Assembly (NCBI GenBank): GCA_017561935.1
Contig: JAFZBE010000061.1
Span: forward strand, 17,350 to 81,349
From: Bacteroidales bacterium
GTDB lineage: Bacteria; Bacteroidota; Bacteroidia; Bacteroidales; UBA3663
DNA: 64,000 nucleotides
Direction: 5' to 3'
Part shown: in pieces, positions 47,628 through 56,887 of the stretch
How positions within the stretch are numbered: the stretch's first letter is position 1
Layout of the letters: each line of letters opens with the position of its first letter
Program-made: the position numbers and the translations under genes
The notes under the pieces: generated by a model
Told to the model about the DNA's origin: nothing
What the model saw: the letters and a program-made list of their open reading frames with translations, nothing else
Database searches by the model: none

Positions 47628-49606
47628 AACACATCATTATCTTTCTGGGATACAACCAATCGCGTATCCAGCATCCCGTCTATCGCCGGTTCATGCAAGC
47701 TCCTCTCATGGGACGCAATACCGCTCTGCTCTTCCAGTCACGACAACTGGAGGAGCGTGAGCTTATTCACGAGGTGTGCGACCTACGGCGCAGGGAAGAT
47801 ATGCCTAGTGAACTCGGTTTTCACATCTGTGCCTCACTGGATGACCCCACTATGGGTCAGCAGATCATACAGGCCATCATGATGATACGCCGACTGTACG
47901 ACGTGCCCTCGAACGTCTATGCCCTTCTGCCCGACCTCGACAACTGCACCACACAACAGAAAAAGGATGCATGGAATTGCCTTGTAACGATCAACAACGG
48001 CATCACCGACTATCCCGACGTACAACTCCTGTCGCATTGTTTCCTTTATCACGACGCTTCGCAAGTATCACTTGCACACTTCCTCTTCGACATCACTCAA
48101 GAGGCCGAAGCGCTTGACCTCGTCGATCGTTATGGTTACCTCAACAAGCTACGCCGCCCCAAGACCAGCGAAACGGTTTTCAAGGTGGAATTCCCGGCCA
48201 TCTTCAGTTCGTTCAATGTCGCTGGTATCAGCTATCCCGAGGACGAGATACATTTCTACATACAGCAGACCTACCTGAACGCCTTGCTCAGCTTGAGCCG
48301 CCCGACGTACAATCCGATCAGCATGGAGCAATGCAACGAGCACGTGAACGAACTCCTCTCCCACCTGCCACTTTCCGAAGAACTCACCGACCTCACAAGC
48401 GACCATTTCCTCGATATAAGTTGGTCATCGGAAACCAGGTGGCAACGTGTCGATGACTACTGGCAGCAAGCCGTGGAGAGAGTGATGCAAGACATTCTAG
48501 ACAAACCGCGCGACGAATGGGTTAAACAATTACGAAGCAACCTTGATGTTGATTATCAGACCCGCTATCGCAATTTGGGCGTAGAATACTATTATCGTCA
48601 AGAAAAGAAAAAAACGCCAGACTATTGCCTCGCTCTACTATGTACGTTGAAGGATGGGCTACAACAAATCCTTCTCCATACCATATATCCTCCAGAGACA
48701 AGCCAGGACATAGTGCGCTCCATCGTCAACCATCTGCAGCTGCTGACACTGTATTTCAGCAGGCAACACTCCGAACTGGACAAAGCTCTGGAGCAGGCCG
48801 ATGGGAAAATCAAGGACCTTACACAAAGGTGGGAAAAATTCGGATTCTTCGACCGCATGCGCGGGAAGGACAAGTCACTCTTCGATGAATATCGCACGAC
48901 AATTACCCAATATTTTATCGACCGCACAAAACTCGAAGGTGCAGAATTCGCTACTAAATTGCTGAACGAATTCATTCCCCAGGTATCGGCCTTGGCCAGC
49001 CAAGCGGAACATTTAGCGCAAGTTTGTCAGGAAGCCTTCGAAACCACACAGCATTATCTCGACGACAATCCTCCTTCGGGACTTTACTCCACCTTCCCTG
49101 TGCAGCCCATCGTCGATACCGTGCAAGCTATACGACTGGACACGGCACAACTCCGACAGGATTACCTTTTGGTATCCAAGATGCTCTACGGGGAGATGCC
49201 CCCGCTCCATGCCGAAAACTTGCTGGAACGGTTACGCGACGAGCTCGACATTGACATCGACAGCTACATCCACCAGCGTATCGAGGATGGCACTTTGCCT
49301 CCCATCCTCGATGTGAGTATCGTTGACCGCATCGCAGGACTTTATGGCGAAGAAAAAGGTGGCTTGAAGGGCTTTGTCAATCAGTTGAAAAATGATGCCG
49401 CCATCTCCCTCAAACTAAAGGGAAACGGCGGACATAAAGAACAATACCTGTTGATCGCTCCGGAATGCGAGGGCCAACTCGGACCACAAATTGTGGGTTC
49501 CGAACCTTCATTGCTCGAGATGCTGCATATCCTTTCGGGCATCAGTCTCGCAGACCTAGAAGGCTTCGCCGGTCAACGCATGTTCATCGAACCATCGATC
49601 TTTTAG
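47624..49606 (+). CDS. 660-residue protein of unknown function, possibly a divergent tubulin-like protein
   Basis: 660 residues, soluble, no signal peptide. It starts with GTG at 47624, inside GTGA with the tdk stop; the frame is also open upstream but that part is the tdk gene. The N-terminal HIIIFLGYNQ and the block FHICASLDDPTMGQQIIQAIM...YALLPD recall bacterial tubulin-like (Tubulin_2) proteins, where a GGTGSG loop precedes a helix and a LLP strand. The end (VGSEPSLLEMLHILSGISLADL) also recalls their C-termini. The GTP-binding GGTG itself is absent, so it would not bind GTP in the standard way. Helical, possibly coiled-coil stretches lie around 390-450. This is a pattern match only. Confidence 0.55.
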   Translation: MKHIIIFLGYNQSRIQHPVYRRFMQAPLMGRNTALLFQSRQLEERELIHEVCDLRRREDMPSELGFHICASLDDPTMGQQIIQAIMMIRRLYDVPSNVYALLPDLDNCTTQQKKDAWNCLVTINNGITDYPDVQLLSHCFLYHDASQVSLAHFLFDITQEAEALDLVDRYGYLNKLRRPKTSETVFKVEFPAIFSSFNVAGISYPEDEIHFYIQQTYLNALLSLSRPTYNPISMEQCNEHVNELLSHLPLSEELTDLTSDHFLDISWSSETRWQRVDDYWQQAVERVMQDILDKPRDEWVKQLRSNLDVDYQTRYRNLGVEYYYRQEKKKTPDYCLALLCTLKDGLQQILLHTIYPPETSQDIVRSIVNHLQLLTLYFSRQHSELDKALEQADGKIKDLTQRWEKFGFFDRMRGKDKSLFDEYRTTITQYFIDRTKLEGAEFATKLLNEFIPQVSALASQAEHLAQVCQEAFETTQHYLDDNPPSGLYSTFPVQPIVDTVQAIRLDTAQLRQDYLLVSKMLYGEMPPLHAENLLERLRDELDIDIDSYIHQRIEDGTLPPILDVSIVDRIAGLYGEEKGGLKGFVNQLKNDAAISLKLKGNGGHKEQYLLIAPECEGQLGPQIVGSEPSLLEMLHILSGISLADLEGFAGQRMFIEPSIF

Positions 49607-49712
49607 ACTTTCTACATTGCTCGGGTTATAACAGCGAGCCAACATCTGCAGCTTGTGGATGGTTTCCCGACGAGGACCTGGTAGAGAAGATAGTAAGGAT
49701 GTAAATCTATGC

Positions 49713-49765
49713 TTCATAGGCACACGTTTTTTAAAGGTTTCAAATATAAAACGTGTGCCTATGAA
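49713..49765. repeat. perfect 18-bp inverted repeat between convergent genes
   Basis: Arms at 49713-49730 (TTCATAGGCACACGTTTT) and 49748-49765, exact reverse complements, with a 17-base loop. It lies 107 bases after one stop and 52 bases before the other. It may be a bidirectional terminator, although the T-runs are inside the arms. The rest of the 210-base gap holds nothing I recognise. Confidence 0.8.
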
Positions 49766-49816
49766 TTTTATTGTATAAAGTGCGGAAAATATTTTTCGAA
49801 CGGCGTTTTCTGCAAT

Positions 49817-50635
49817 TTATGGTCGGACCGTTACGTGAAAACAAGGCTGCTTGATTTCATATTTCACAAAACAATAACCCATAGACTGCATATCAAAAAG
49901 CGCACGCGCAAGATCTTCCTTGAGCTTTCCTTCCCATGTATCACCTCGAATGTCAAATCGATTATAGGTGATGTCGAAGGTTGTCCCATAACAATGTGTG
50001 GAGTTGGTTGCAGCATTCACATTCACACTACTCAACTTCTGCACGTCCTCCTGGGTACGCAATACACTCGAAATGAGAAAGCGAGATGAAGTACCATTGT
50101 ACTGTTGCATCAGCCGGCCTAGATCAGTGAGGAAATCAGCAGCGCGAGGCACCAGATATGGAGACGAACTAGTCAAGGGTAGCACTTTGTAATAGCGCGT
50201 GTCCTTGAGTTTCACAAGCTGTCCCGTCTGTTTTTCAAGCATCTGCCTGTTCTGTAAAGGGACTATTCCAAGCTTGATGGCAGCTTCAAGTTGTATGTCG
50301 TTCACAAAATTGAAGTCTTTTGAGAAGTTCGGCAAACGCCTTGGGTGACGCTTGTCTTCGGGTACGGGAAATTGATAATGCTTTACTGAAGACGAACTAT
50401 ATTCATCTTCCAACTCTTCCTCGATTAATTCTTTCGCACCATTAAACACCCTCACAACGAAGTAATAGCAAGCTTTCACTCCGCAATAGCCTCCATAACC
50501 GATGCCTATCAATCCCGCCAGCAAAGATATTACCAGCAGGACACCGATGACATGTCTTGGCCAGAAGCTAAGTCGATAATATTTCTTTTCAAGCCAAATG
50601 GTGGCTCGAAACAATAATTTACCTAATTGATTCAT
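49817..50635 (-). CDS. DUF5715 / M15-like peptidase, membrane anchored
   Basis: 272 residues. One membrane segment (about 28-50) is followed by an acidic/Ser patch and a periplasmic domain. The C-terminal part has STHCYGTTFDITY, which fits the SxHxxGxxxD zinc-binding motif of the VanY/M15 D,D-carboxypeptidases, and CFHVTV, where the last His would be the third ligand. This matches DUF5715, a Bacteroidetes family. Likely peptidoglycan-directed, unproven. It lies 9 bases downstream of the glycosidase gene. Confidence 0.78.
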   Translation of the reverse strand: MNQLGKLLFRATIWLEKKYYRLSFWPRHVIGVLLVISLLAGLIGIGYGGYCGVKACYYFVVRVFNGAKELIEEELEDEYSSSSVKHYQFPVPEDKRHPRRLPNFSKDFNFVNDIQLEAAIKLGIVPLQNRQMLEKQTGQLVKLKDTRYYKVLPLTSSSPYLVPRAADFLTDLGRLMQQYNGTSSRFLISSVLRTQEDVQKLSSVNVNAATNSTHCYGTTFDITYNRFDIRGDTWEGKLKEDLARALFDMQSMGYCFVKYEIKQPCFHVTVRP

Positions 50636-50644
50636 TCCATTTGA

Positions 50645-52819
50645 TTATGGCAAGGGGTTCAAACCCTCCCAACGCACATTCCATTTACCATCCTTGGGCC
50701 AACCAGGATTCTTGCCCAACTCACAATCGTCCCACCCAGCACACATCATAGCGACAGCTGTCAGTAGTCCACCATTGCCTGGCAGATAACAGCGGAGCCG
50801 CTGGTCCTGATAGTTGTGACCGTTGGGGAGATAAGTGTTGGTACGCTCCTTGTTGAGGAGAATTGATACGGCATCATCCGGTCGGTTCAAACGGGCAGCA
50901 CACATCGCTGTCATCGGGTAATCCCAGCCCCAGGTGTGGTTCCAATTCCAATTATCCATCACCCACGACAGAGTATTACTCATAATGGTGTCGTTGATGA
51001 GACGCGAATCCGGATAGATACCAAGGGCTCCGAGTACAGCCATGTGATCGCTGGTCAGACGACGATCTGTGTAAGTGTCAGGAGTAGTTTCGCAGGCCAG
51101 ATAGACCTTGCCATATTTCTTGTTCTTATCGACGTTGAATTCCGAGTCATCGGCGGCTCCATCCTTCCATGCCAATGGAGCAATGAAGTCAATGATGGAG
51201 TCCCAGCAGGCAACACGCTCTTCACCCTTGATTTCGCGCCAATGCTGAGCCATCTGGAGCACCGTACGCCATTCGGATAGTTCGTAGGGTGAATTGATCA
51301 CCTCGGCGGCACGCAATGTCTCCTGCGCAGGGATATTACCCTTCAGGACAAAGCGGTTCTGTTCAGGTTCGAAAACCGCGAAATCGCCCATGAAGGTGGC
51401 TGTCTCCATCACGATGTCGTAATAACGATCGACCACCGATGGATCGTTACGACGCAACAATTCGGCAAGATAGATGGGATGTGGTTGCTGCCAGATCAGG
51501 AAACTGCCCACCTTCGAAGGTGCCTCCATGCCACTTGGGTCGGTCATCTTCATCCAGCGCACGCCCTTGTAGCCCTGACGCTCGGCTATCTCCTTGGCCA
51601 AAGCATGAGGAGCGGGCTGCTTGTACCACGAAAGAGTGCGATCAAGTAGTTCGCCATGTCCCCACAGAGGGAGCCATGCCTGATGCCAGTAGATCATCTC
51701 CAAGTGGAACTTCCCAAACCATGAATTGTAGGTTAGTCCAGTCTCCTGAGGGGGCGTGTGACCCGCACTGTTGACCGCCAACAGATATTGACTGAGCACC
51801 ACACGACGTTCCATTTCCTTGGCACGCGGATCAGTACAGTCGCTGAAATCGACAGCGGCGCCATCGGTCCAGAAGGTTTTCCAATGCGCTTCACTGGCAG
51901 CAATGACTTCGGCGGCATTCATCATGGCCGGAACGTTTTGCAGCGTGTCGGGACGCCAGCGGAAAGACAGGTTGTAGCGACCGGTCTCGTTCTTGCGGGG
52001 TTCGATGAGCACCTTATTGTTGTCAATCTGCTCAAGGGCACAGCCTTCACCTCCCTCGATGTCGATAGTGAAGCCATAGGGCACGACAAACGACTTGTCG
52101 CGCAGCAGACAATCGGGAGTATTGAGCCAGTCGCTCGCATCGTCGGAATGCTTACCCGTTGGACCAGGTATGCGCAGTACAAGCGGCATAGGCTGCTCAG
52201 CTTCGATGGTCACACCAATGATATCCGCCTCTGGAGCGCAAGCCGTCACAACGTGCATCGGCATTCCATTGTATTTGTAGTCGGAAGTAATGGTGCCCGT
52301 CAGCAGGTCGAGTTTCTGGGTGATATCGGTAAACTCGGGGTTCTCTCCTTCGTCAATGAAAAGACCCAGATTGCCCAAATGCAAACGGTGGGGATTGGCG
52401 CGTAGCCAATCAGAGGCAGCAGCCTTGCGGGCATCCTTCTTGGGATTGACTTGCTGCGAATACAGCGCCTCCTTGCTTCCTGTACCGAAATCGTAGGCTA
52501 CAAGCACCTCCTTAGGATCGTATTTCTCGGGGTTGTCGAAACTGTGCCATCCCCAACTCGACATGGTTCCGAGAGGCACGCCGTTGCGATATTTATCGGG
52601 GAAGGTTTGCAAACCTGTAACATCAACGGTCATCGCAAAATCTCCATTGCCCACGGTCAACGATGCCATGGTATCGAGAGACGTTACCACGGGATTATTT
52701 CGCTCCAGAAGAGCTACACGATCAATGGGAACATCGGCCTTTCTATTGCACGAAAAAAGCATAACAGCAACTGCTGCAAGGCTCATTATTCTTACTGTAA
52801 TGACATTTAAATTTTGCAT
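50645..52819 (-). CDS. (alpha/alpha)6-barrel glycosidase lipoprotein
   Basis: 724 residues. The lipoprotein signal ends LFSC (Cys 24). An N-terminal beta-sandwich (about 35-330; DTMASLTVGNGDFAMTVDV) is followed by a helical barrel with LTYNSWFGKFHLEMIYWHQAWLPLW and NHTWGWDYPMTAMCAARL. This pattern is like GH65/GH95-type enzymes, often annotated as glycosyl hydrolase family 65. The substrate cannot be predicted. It is not inside a SusC/SusD locus. It has its own full promoter at 52841-52871 and cotranscribes with the M15-like gene. Confidence 0.78.
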   Translation of the reverse strand: MQNLNVITVRIMSLAAVAVMLFSCNRKADVPIDRVALLERNNPVVTSLDTMASLTVGNGDFAMTVDVTGLQTFPDKYRNGVPLGTMSSWGWHSFDNPEKYDPKEVLVAYDFGTGSKEALYSQQVNPKKDARKAAASDWLRANPHRLHLGNLGLFIDEGENPEFTDITQKLDLLTGTITSDYKYNGMPMHVVTACAPEADIIGVTIEAEQPMPLVLRIPGPTGKHSDDASDWLNTPDCLLRDKSFVVPYGFTIDIEGGEGCALEQIDNNKVLIEPRKNETGRYNLSFRWRPDTLQNVPAMMNAAEVIAASEAHWKTFWTDGAAVDFSDCTDPRAKEMERRVVLSQYLLAVNSAGHTPPQETGLTYNSWFGKFHLEMIYWHQAWLPLWGHGELLDRTLSWYKQPAPHALAKEIAERQGYKGVRWMKMTDPSGMEAPSKVGSFLIWQQPHPIYLAELLRRNDPSVVDRYYDIVMETATFMGDFAVFEPEQNRFVLKGNIPAQETLRAAEVINSPYELSEWRTVLQMAQHWREIKGEERVACWDSIIDFIAPLAWKDGAADDSEFNVDKNKKYGKVYLACETTPDTYTDRRLTSDHMAVLGALGIYPDSRLINDTIMSNTLSWVMDNWNWNHTWGWDYPMTAMCAARLNRPDDAVSILLNKERTNTYLPNGHNYQDQRLRCYLPGNGGLLTAVAMMCAGWDDCELGKNPGWPKDGKWNVRWEGLNPLP

Positions 52820-52840
52820 ATCTTGATATTTAGTGGGTGC

Positions 52841-52871
52841 AAATATAGGAAAATAATTTTACAAAAACAAA
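52841..52871 (-). promoter_or_regulatory. full promoter (TTTG, 19 bases, TATATTTG) of the glycosidase gene
   Basis: On the minus strand TTTG at 52868-52871 and TATATTTG at 52841-52848, 19 bases apart, 21 bases from the start at 52819. Confidence 0.72.
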
Positions 52872-52886
52872 AATAGCTTCCAATTA

Positions 52887-52918
52887 TTTGTTATTTTCAC
52901 CAAAAAATACTAAATTTG
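52887..52918 (+). promoter_or_regulatory. full promoter (TTTG, 20 bases, TAAATTTG) of the AICAR transformylase gene
   Basis: TTTG at 52887-52890 and TAAATTTG at 52911-52918 with a 20-base spacer, 34 bases before the ATG at 52953. It diverges from the glycosidase promoter. Confidence 0.75.
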
Positions 52919-52952
52919 CAGCGACTATTATGGTCAGTACCATTATTTAAAT

Positions 52953-54134
52953 ATGAAAGAACTCGAACTTAAATACGGCTGTAATCCCAATCAGAAGCCG
53001 TCACGAATCTTCATGGAGGGCGACAGAGAACTGCCCATCACCGTTCTCAATGGCCGTCCGGGCTACATAAATCTTCTTGATGCATTCAATAGTTGGCAGC
53101 TTGTCTGCGAACTCAAGGCTGCTACAGGTCTTCCTGCCGCCACCAGCTTCAAACATGTATCGCCTGCCGGTGCTGCAATTGGATTGCCGCTCACAGAGAC
53201 TTTGAAGAAGATCTATTTCACCGATGATTTTGAATTAACCCCATTGGCTTTGGCCTACGTCCGTGCACGTGGTGCCGACCGCATGTCTTCGTTCGGCGAT
53301 TTCATCGCCCTCTCGGATGTCTGTGATGTGGCTACTGCCCGTCTCATCAACCGCGAAGTGAGCGACGGCGTCATTGCTCCAGGTTATGAACCCGATGCTT
53401 TGAAGATCCTGCAGGCAAAGCGCAAAGGCACCTATTGCGTCATCCAAATGGATCCTGCCTACCGTCCCGCTCCAGTTGAGCGTAAGATGGTCTTTGGCAT
53501 TACCTTCGAACAAGGCCGCAACGAAATCAACCTCAACGATGATGCACTCTTCGCTAACATTCCCACTCAGAACAAGGAACTTCCTGCTGAAGCGCGTCGC
53601 GACCTGGTGATTGCACTCATCACACTCAAATATACCCAGTCCAATTCGGTATGTTATGTAAAGGATGGTCAGGCCATCGGCATTGGTGCCGGTCAGCAAA
53701 GCCGCATCCACTGTACCCGCCTCGCTGGCAACAAGGCCGACATCTGGTGGTTGCGTCAGCATCCCAAAGTGATGGCTCTGCCGTTCAAGGAGGGTATCAA
53801 GCGTGCCGACCGTGACAACACTATCGATGTTTATATCAGCGAGGAAGAGCACGACGACGTGCTGCGTGAGGGAACTTGGCAGAACTTCTTCACCGAGCGT
53901 CCCGAAGTTTTGACACTGGCCGAGAAGAAGGAGTGGCTCCAGCAACTCTCTGGTGTAGCTCTTGGGTCTGATGCATTCTTCCCCTTCGGCGACAACATCG
54001 AACGTGCCCATAAGTCGGGGGTCCAGTATATCGCTGAGGCTGGTGGTTCGGTGCGCGACGACAATGTCATTGCCACCTGCGACAAGTACGGTATGGTGTG
54101 CGTCTTCACGGGCGTACGTCTCTTCCACCATTGA
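52953..54134 (+). CDS. standalone AICAR formyltransferase (PurH C-terminal-type)
   Basis: 393 residues. It has only the AICAR transformylase part of PurH: SFKHVSPAGAA carries the catalytic Lys-His pair, with GAGQQSRIHCTRLAG further on. The N-terminal IMP cyclohydrolase domain is absent. It should formylate AICAR with 10-formyl-THF in purine synthesis. It has its own promoter, and PPi-PFK follows after 54 bases. Confidence 0.92.
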   Translation: MKELELKYGCNPNQKPSRIFMEGDRELPITVLNGRPGYINLLDAFNSWQLVCELKAATGLPAATSFKHVSPAGAAIGLPLTETLKKIYFTDDFELTPLALAYVRARGADRMSSFGDFIALSDVCDVATARLINREVSDGVIAPGYEPDALKILQAKRKGTYCVIQMDPAYRPAPVERKMVFGITFEQGRNEINLNDDALFANIPTQNKELPAEARRDLVIALITLKYTQSNSVCYVKDGQAIGIGAGQQSRIHCTRLAGNKADIWWLRQHPKVMALPFKEGIKRADRDNTIDVYISEEEHDDVLREGTWQNFFTERPEVLTLAEKKEWLQQLSGVALGSDAFFPFGDNIERAHKSGVQYIAEAGGSVRDDNVIATCDKYGMVCVFTGVRLFHH

Positions 54135-54188
54135 TTAAATTTCAAAACAAAATATTCATTCAATAAACATTACTTAAAGACTTACATT

Positions 54189-55853
54189 ATGGAAACAACT
54201 GTTGAAAAAAGCGCATTGGAAATTGCACGCTCCGCGTATCGTCCCAAGATGCCGCGTGCTCTGTGCGGTCCTCTTACCCTCGTAGAAGGTGAACCTACCC
54301 AATCGGCTGCCGATCAGGAGGAGATTGAAAAGCTCTTTCCCAATACCTATGGTATGCCATACGTACATTTCGAACCATCTGAAGGCGGTAAACACTCTGC
54401 TTCGGTCAACGTCGGTGTCATCCTTTCTGGCGGTCAGGCTCCTGGCGGCCACAATGTGATTTCCGGCCTCTTCGACGGCGTCAAGAGTCTCAATCCAAAG
54501 AACCGTCTCTACGGTTTCATCCTCGGCCCTGCCGGCCTTATTGAGCACAACTACATGGAACTCACCGGCAATATCATCGACGAGTACCGTAATACAGGTG
54601 GTTTCGACATCATCGGTTCCGGTCGTACCAAGCTCGAGAAGAAGGATCAGTTTGACAAGGGCCTCGAGATTCTGAATGCCCTCGACATAAAGGCGCTCGT
54701 CATCATTGGTGGCGACGACTCCAACACCAATGCCTGCGTGCTGGCCGAGTACTATAAGTCAATCGGTGCTGACGTACAGGTCATCGGTTGCCCAAAGACC
54801 ATCGACGGAGACCTCAAGAACAGCGAGATCGAAGCATCGTTCGGCTTCGACACCGCTACCAAGGTTTATTCCGAAGTGATCGGCAACATCATGCGTGACT
54901 GCAATTCAGCCAAGAAGTACTGGCACTTCGTGAAGCTCATGGGCCGTAGCGCAAGCCACGTCACCCTCGAATGCGCCCTTCAGACGCATCCCAATGTGAC
55001 CCTGCTCGGCGAAGAGGTTGAGGCTAAGAACCAAACCCTTGATGACATCGTGACATACATTGCCGAAGTAGTCACCGATCGTGCCAACCTCGGTATGAAC
55101 TATGGTGTAGTCCTCGTTCCAGAGGGACTCATCGAGTTTATTCCTGCCATCAAGCGACTCATCGCCGAACTCAACGACATGCTCGCTGCCAACCATGCCG
55201 ACTTCGAACTCGTGGCCGACGATAAGAAGATCGACTATGTCCTCGCCCACCTCTCTGACGAGAATGCAGCCCTCTTCCGTTCACTGCCACTTTCCGTAAG
55301 CCGTCAGCTGGCCCTCGAGCGCGACCCACACGGCAACGTGCAGGTATCGCTCATCGAGACCGAGCAGTTGCTCGCCGAGATGGTTGACAAGAAGCTCAAA
55401 GACTGGAAGCGTGACGGCATCTACACCGGCAAGTTCGCTACCCAGCACCACTTCTTCGGTTACGAAGGCCGCTGCGCCGCTCCATCCAACTGGGATGCCG
55501 ACTACTGCTACAGCCTTGGATACAATGCAGCTATGCTTATTGCTGCCGGAAAGACCGGTTACATGTCATCCATCAAGAACACCTTCCGTCCTGCCGACGA
55601 ATGGATTGCCGGTGGTATCCCCATCACCATGATGATGAATATGGAGAAGCGTAACGGAGAGATGAAGCCCGTGATCAAGAAGGCGCTCGTTGAACTGTCG
55701 GGCAAGCCATACAAGTACTTCGTTCGTCACCGTACCGAATGGTCGCGCAACACTTCGTTCGTTTATCCTGGCCCCATCCAGTATTTCGGCCCAACAGAGG
55801 TTTGCGACCGTCCGACGGCTACACTTACCCTTGAGCAGAGTGACAAGCTCTGA
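54189..55853 (+). CDS. pfp: PPi-dependent 6-phosphofructokinase
   Basis: 554 residues, the long type. GGQAPGGHN (81-89) and GGDDSNTNA (174-182) are active-site loops. The second Asp of GGDD, where ATP enzymes have GGDG, marks the PPi-dependent type. PKTIDGDLKN (202-211) holds the catalytic Asp. It phosphorylates fructose 6-phosphate with pyrophosphate, reversibly, in glycolysis. The stop overlaps the epimerase start by one base (TGATG). Confidence 0.95.
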   Translation: METTVEKSALEIARSAYRPKMPRALCGPLTLVEGEPTQSAADQEEIEKLFPNTYGMPYVHFEPSEGGKHSASVNVGVILSGGQAPGGHNVISGLFDGVKSLNPKNRLYGFILGPAGLIEHNYMELTGNIIDEYRNTGGFDIIGSGRTKLEKKDQFDKGLEILNALDIKALVIIGGDDSNTNACVLAEYYKSIGADVQVIGCPKTIDGDLKNSEIEASFGFDTATKVYSEVIGNIMRDCNSAKKYWHFVKLMGRSASHVTLECALQTHPNVTLLGEEVEAKNQTLDDIVTYIAEVVTDRANLGMNYGVVLVPEGLIEFIPAIKRLIAELNDMLAANHADFELVADDKKIDYVLAHLSDENAALFRSLPLSVSRQLALERDPHGNVQVSLIETEQLLAEMVDKKLKDWKRDGIYTGKFATQHHFFGYEGRCAAPSNWDADYCYSLGYNAAMLIAAGKTGYMSSIKNTFRPADEWIAGGIPITMMMNMEKRNGEMKPVIKKALVELSGKPYKYFVRHRTEWSRNTSFVYPGPIQYFGPTEVCDRPTATLTLEQSDKL

Positions 55854-56887
55854 TGCAGCTCCGATATCATCCTTATCCGCTGCAGTTGCAGCATACATTC
55901 ACAGTGTCTGGTTGCTCACGCAGCCAGACACCTGATGTTCTTATAGCCATCACACATCAAGGGGTTACAGGTTATGGCGAAGCATCCATGCCCCCCTACC
56001 TCGGCGAGAGTATCGAGAGCGTATGTGCGTTCCTTGCGCGTGTCGATCTTTGTCAGTTCGATGATCCATTTCGCACCGACGATATCCTCTCGTATGTGAT
56101 GCATCTCGATGACGATGATTATGGCGCTCATAACTACGCAGCCAAGGCGGCCATCGACATTGCGCTCCACGATTTAGTGGGACGTCAGCTCAGACAACCT
56201 ATCTGGCGACTTTTCGGCCTCTCTCCCGAACATTGCACCTACACCACCTACACCATCGGCATCGATACCCCCGAGGTGGTCAGGCAGAAGGTTCGTGAAG
56301 TGGAGGGACGCTTTGGTCGGTTGAAAGTCAAGGTGGGCATTGAGGGCGACCGACGTCTCATTGAGTCGATTCGTGAAGTGTCAAGCCTTCCCCTCACCGT
56401 CGATGCCAACCAGGGATGGCCAACACCCGAGATGGCTCTCGAACAAATCGAATGGCTTGCCACACAGGGTGTCATCATGGTTGAGCAACCCTTACCCAAA
56501 CATGATCTCGACGGGCTACGATGGCTTACTGAACGTTCCCCGTTACCCATCATTCTCGACGAAAGTGTGCAGGGCCCCGAGGATGTCATTCGCCTGAAAG
56601 GCTGTTGCCACGGCATCAATATCAAGTTGATGAAGTGCGGTGGTCTTGCACCTGCACGACTGATGATTCAGTTGGCACGAATGCAGGGTATGCAGGTGAT
56701 GCTCGGCTGTATGACCGAAACCTCATGCGCTGTCACTGCGGCTGCACAGTTAGCCCCTTGTGCCGATTATCTTGACCTCGATGGCAACCTGCTCATATCC
56801 AACGATCCCTTCCGAGGAGGCATGCAGGTCATCGACGGCAAAGTGACATTACAAACTGAACCGGGATTAGGAATCTATGAACCATAA
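55853..56887 (+). CDS. dipeptide epimerase, enolase superfamily
   Basis: 344 residues. The capping domain (1-125) precedes the barrel with LKVKVG (K158/K160), VDANQGW (D184), VEQPLP (E211), LDESV (D236) and NIKLMKCGG, the Lys-containing strand. These are the metal ligands and acid/base lysines of L-Ala-D/L-Glu epimerases. The usual role is peptidoglycan peptide recycling. It overlaps pfp by one base and rsmA by 11. Confidence 0.9.
   Translation: MQLRYHPYPLQLQHTFTVSGCSRSQTPDVLIAITHQGVTGYGEASMPPYLGESIESVCAFLARVDLCQFDDPFRTDDILSYVMHLDDDDYGAHNYAAKAAIDIALHDLVGRQLRQPIWRLFGLSPEHCTYTTYTIGIDTPEVVRQKVREVEGRFGRLKVKVGIEGDRRLIESIREVSSLPLTVDANQGWPTPEMALEQIEWLATQGVIMVEQPLPKHDLDGLRWLTERSPLPIILDESVQGPEDVIRLKGCCHGINIKLMKCGGLAPARLMIQLARMQGMQVMLGCMTETSCAVTAAAQLAPCADYLDLDGNLLISNDPFRGGMQVIDGKVTLQTEPGLGIYEP

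Noticed and set aside
49709..50089. Open frame opposite the DUF5715 gene
   Set aside because: It overlaps the hairpin and the well-supported minus-strand gene and has no recognisable features.
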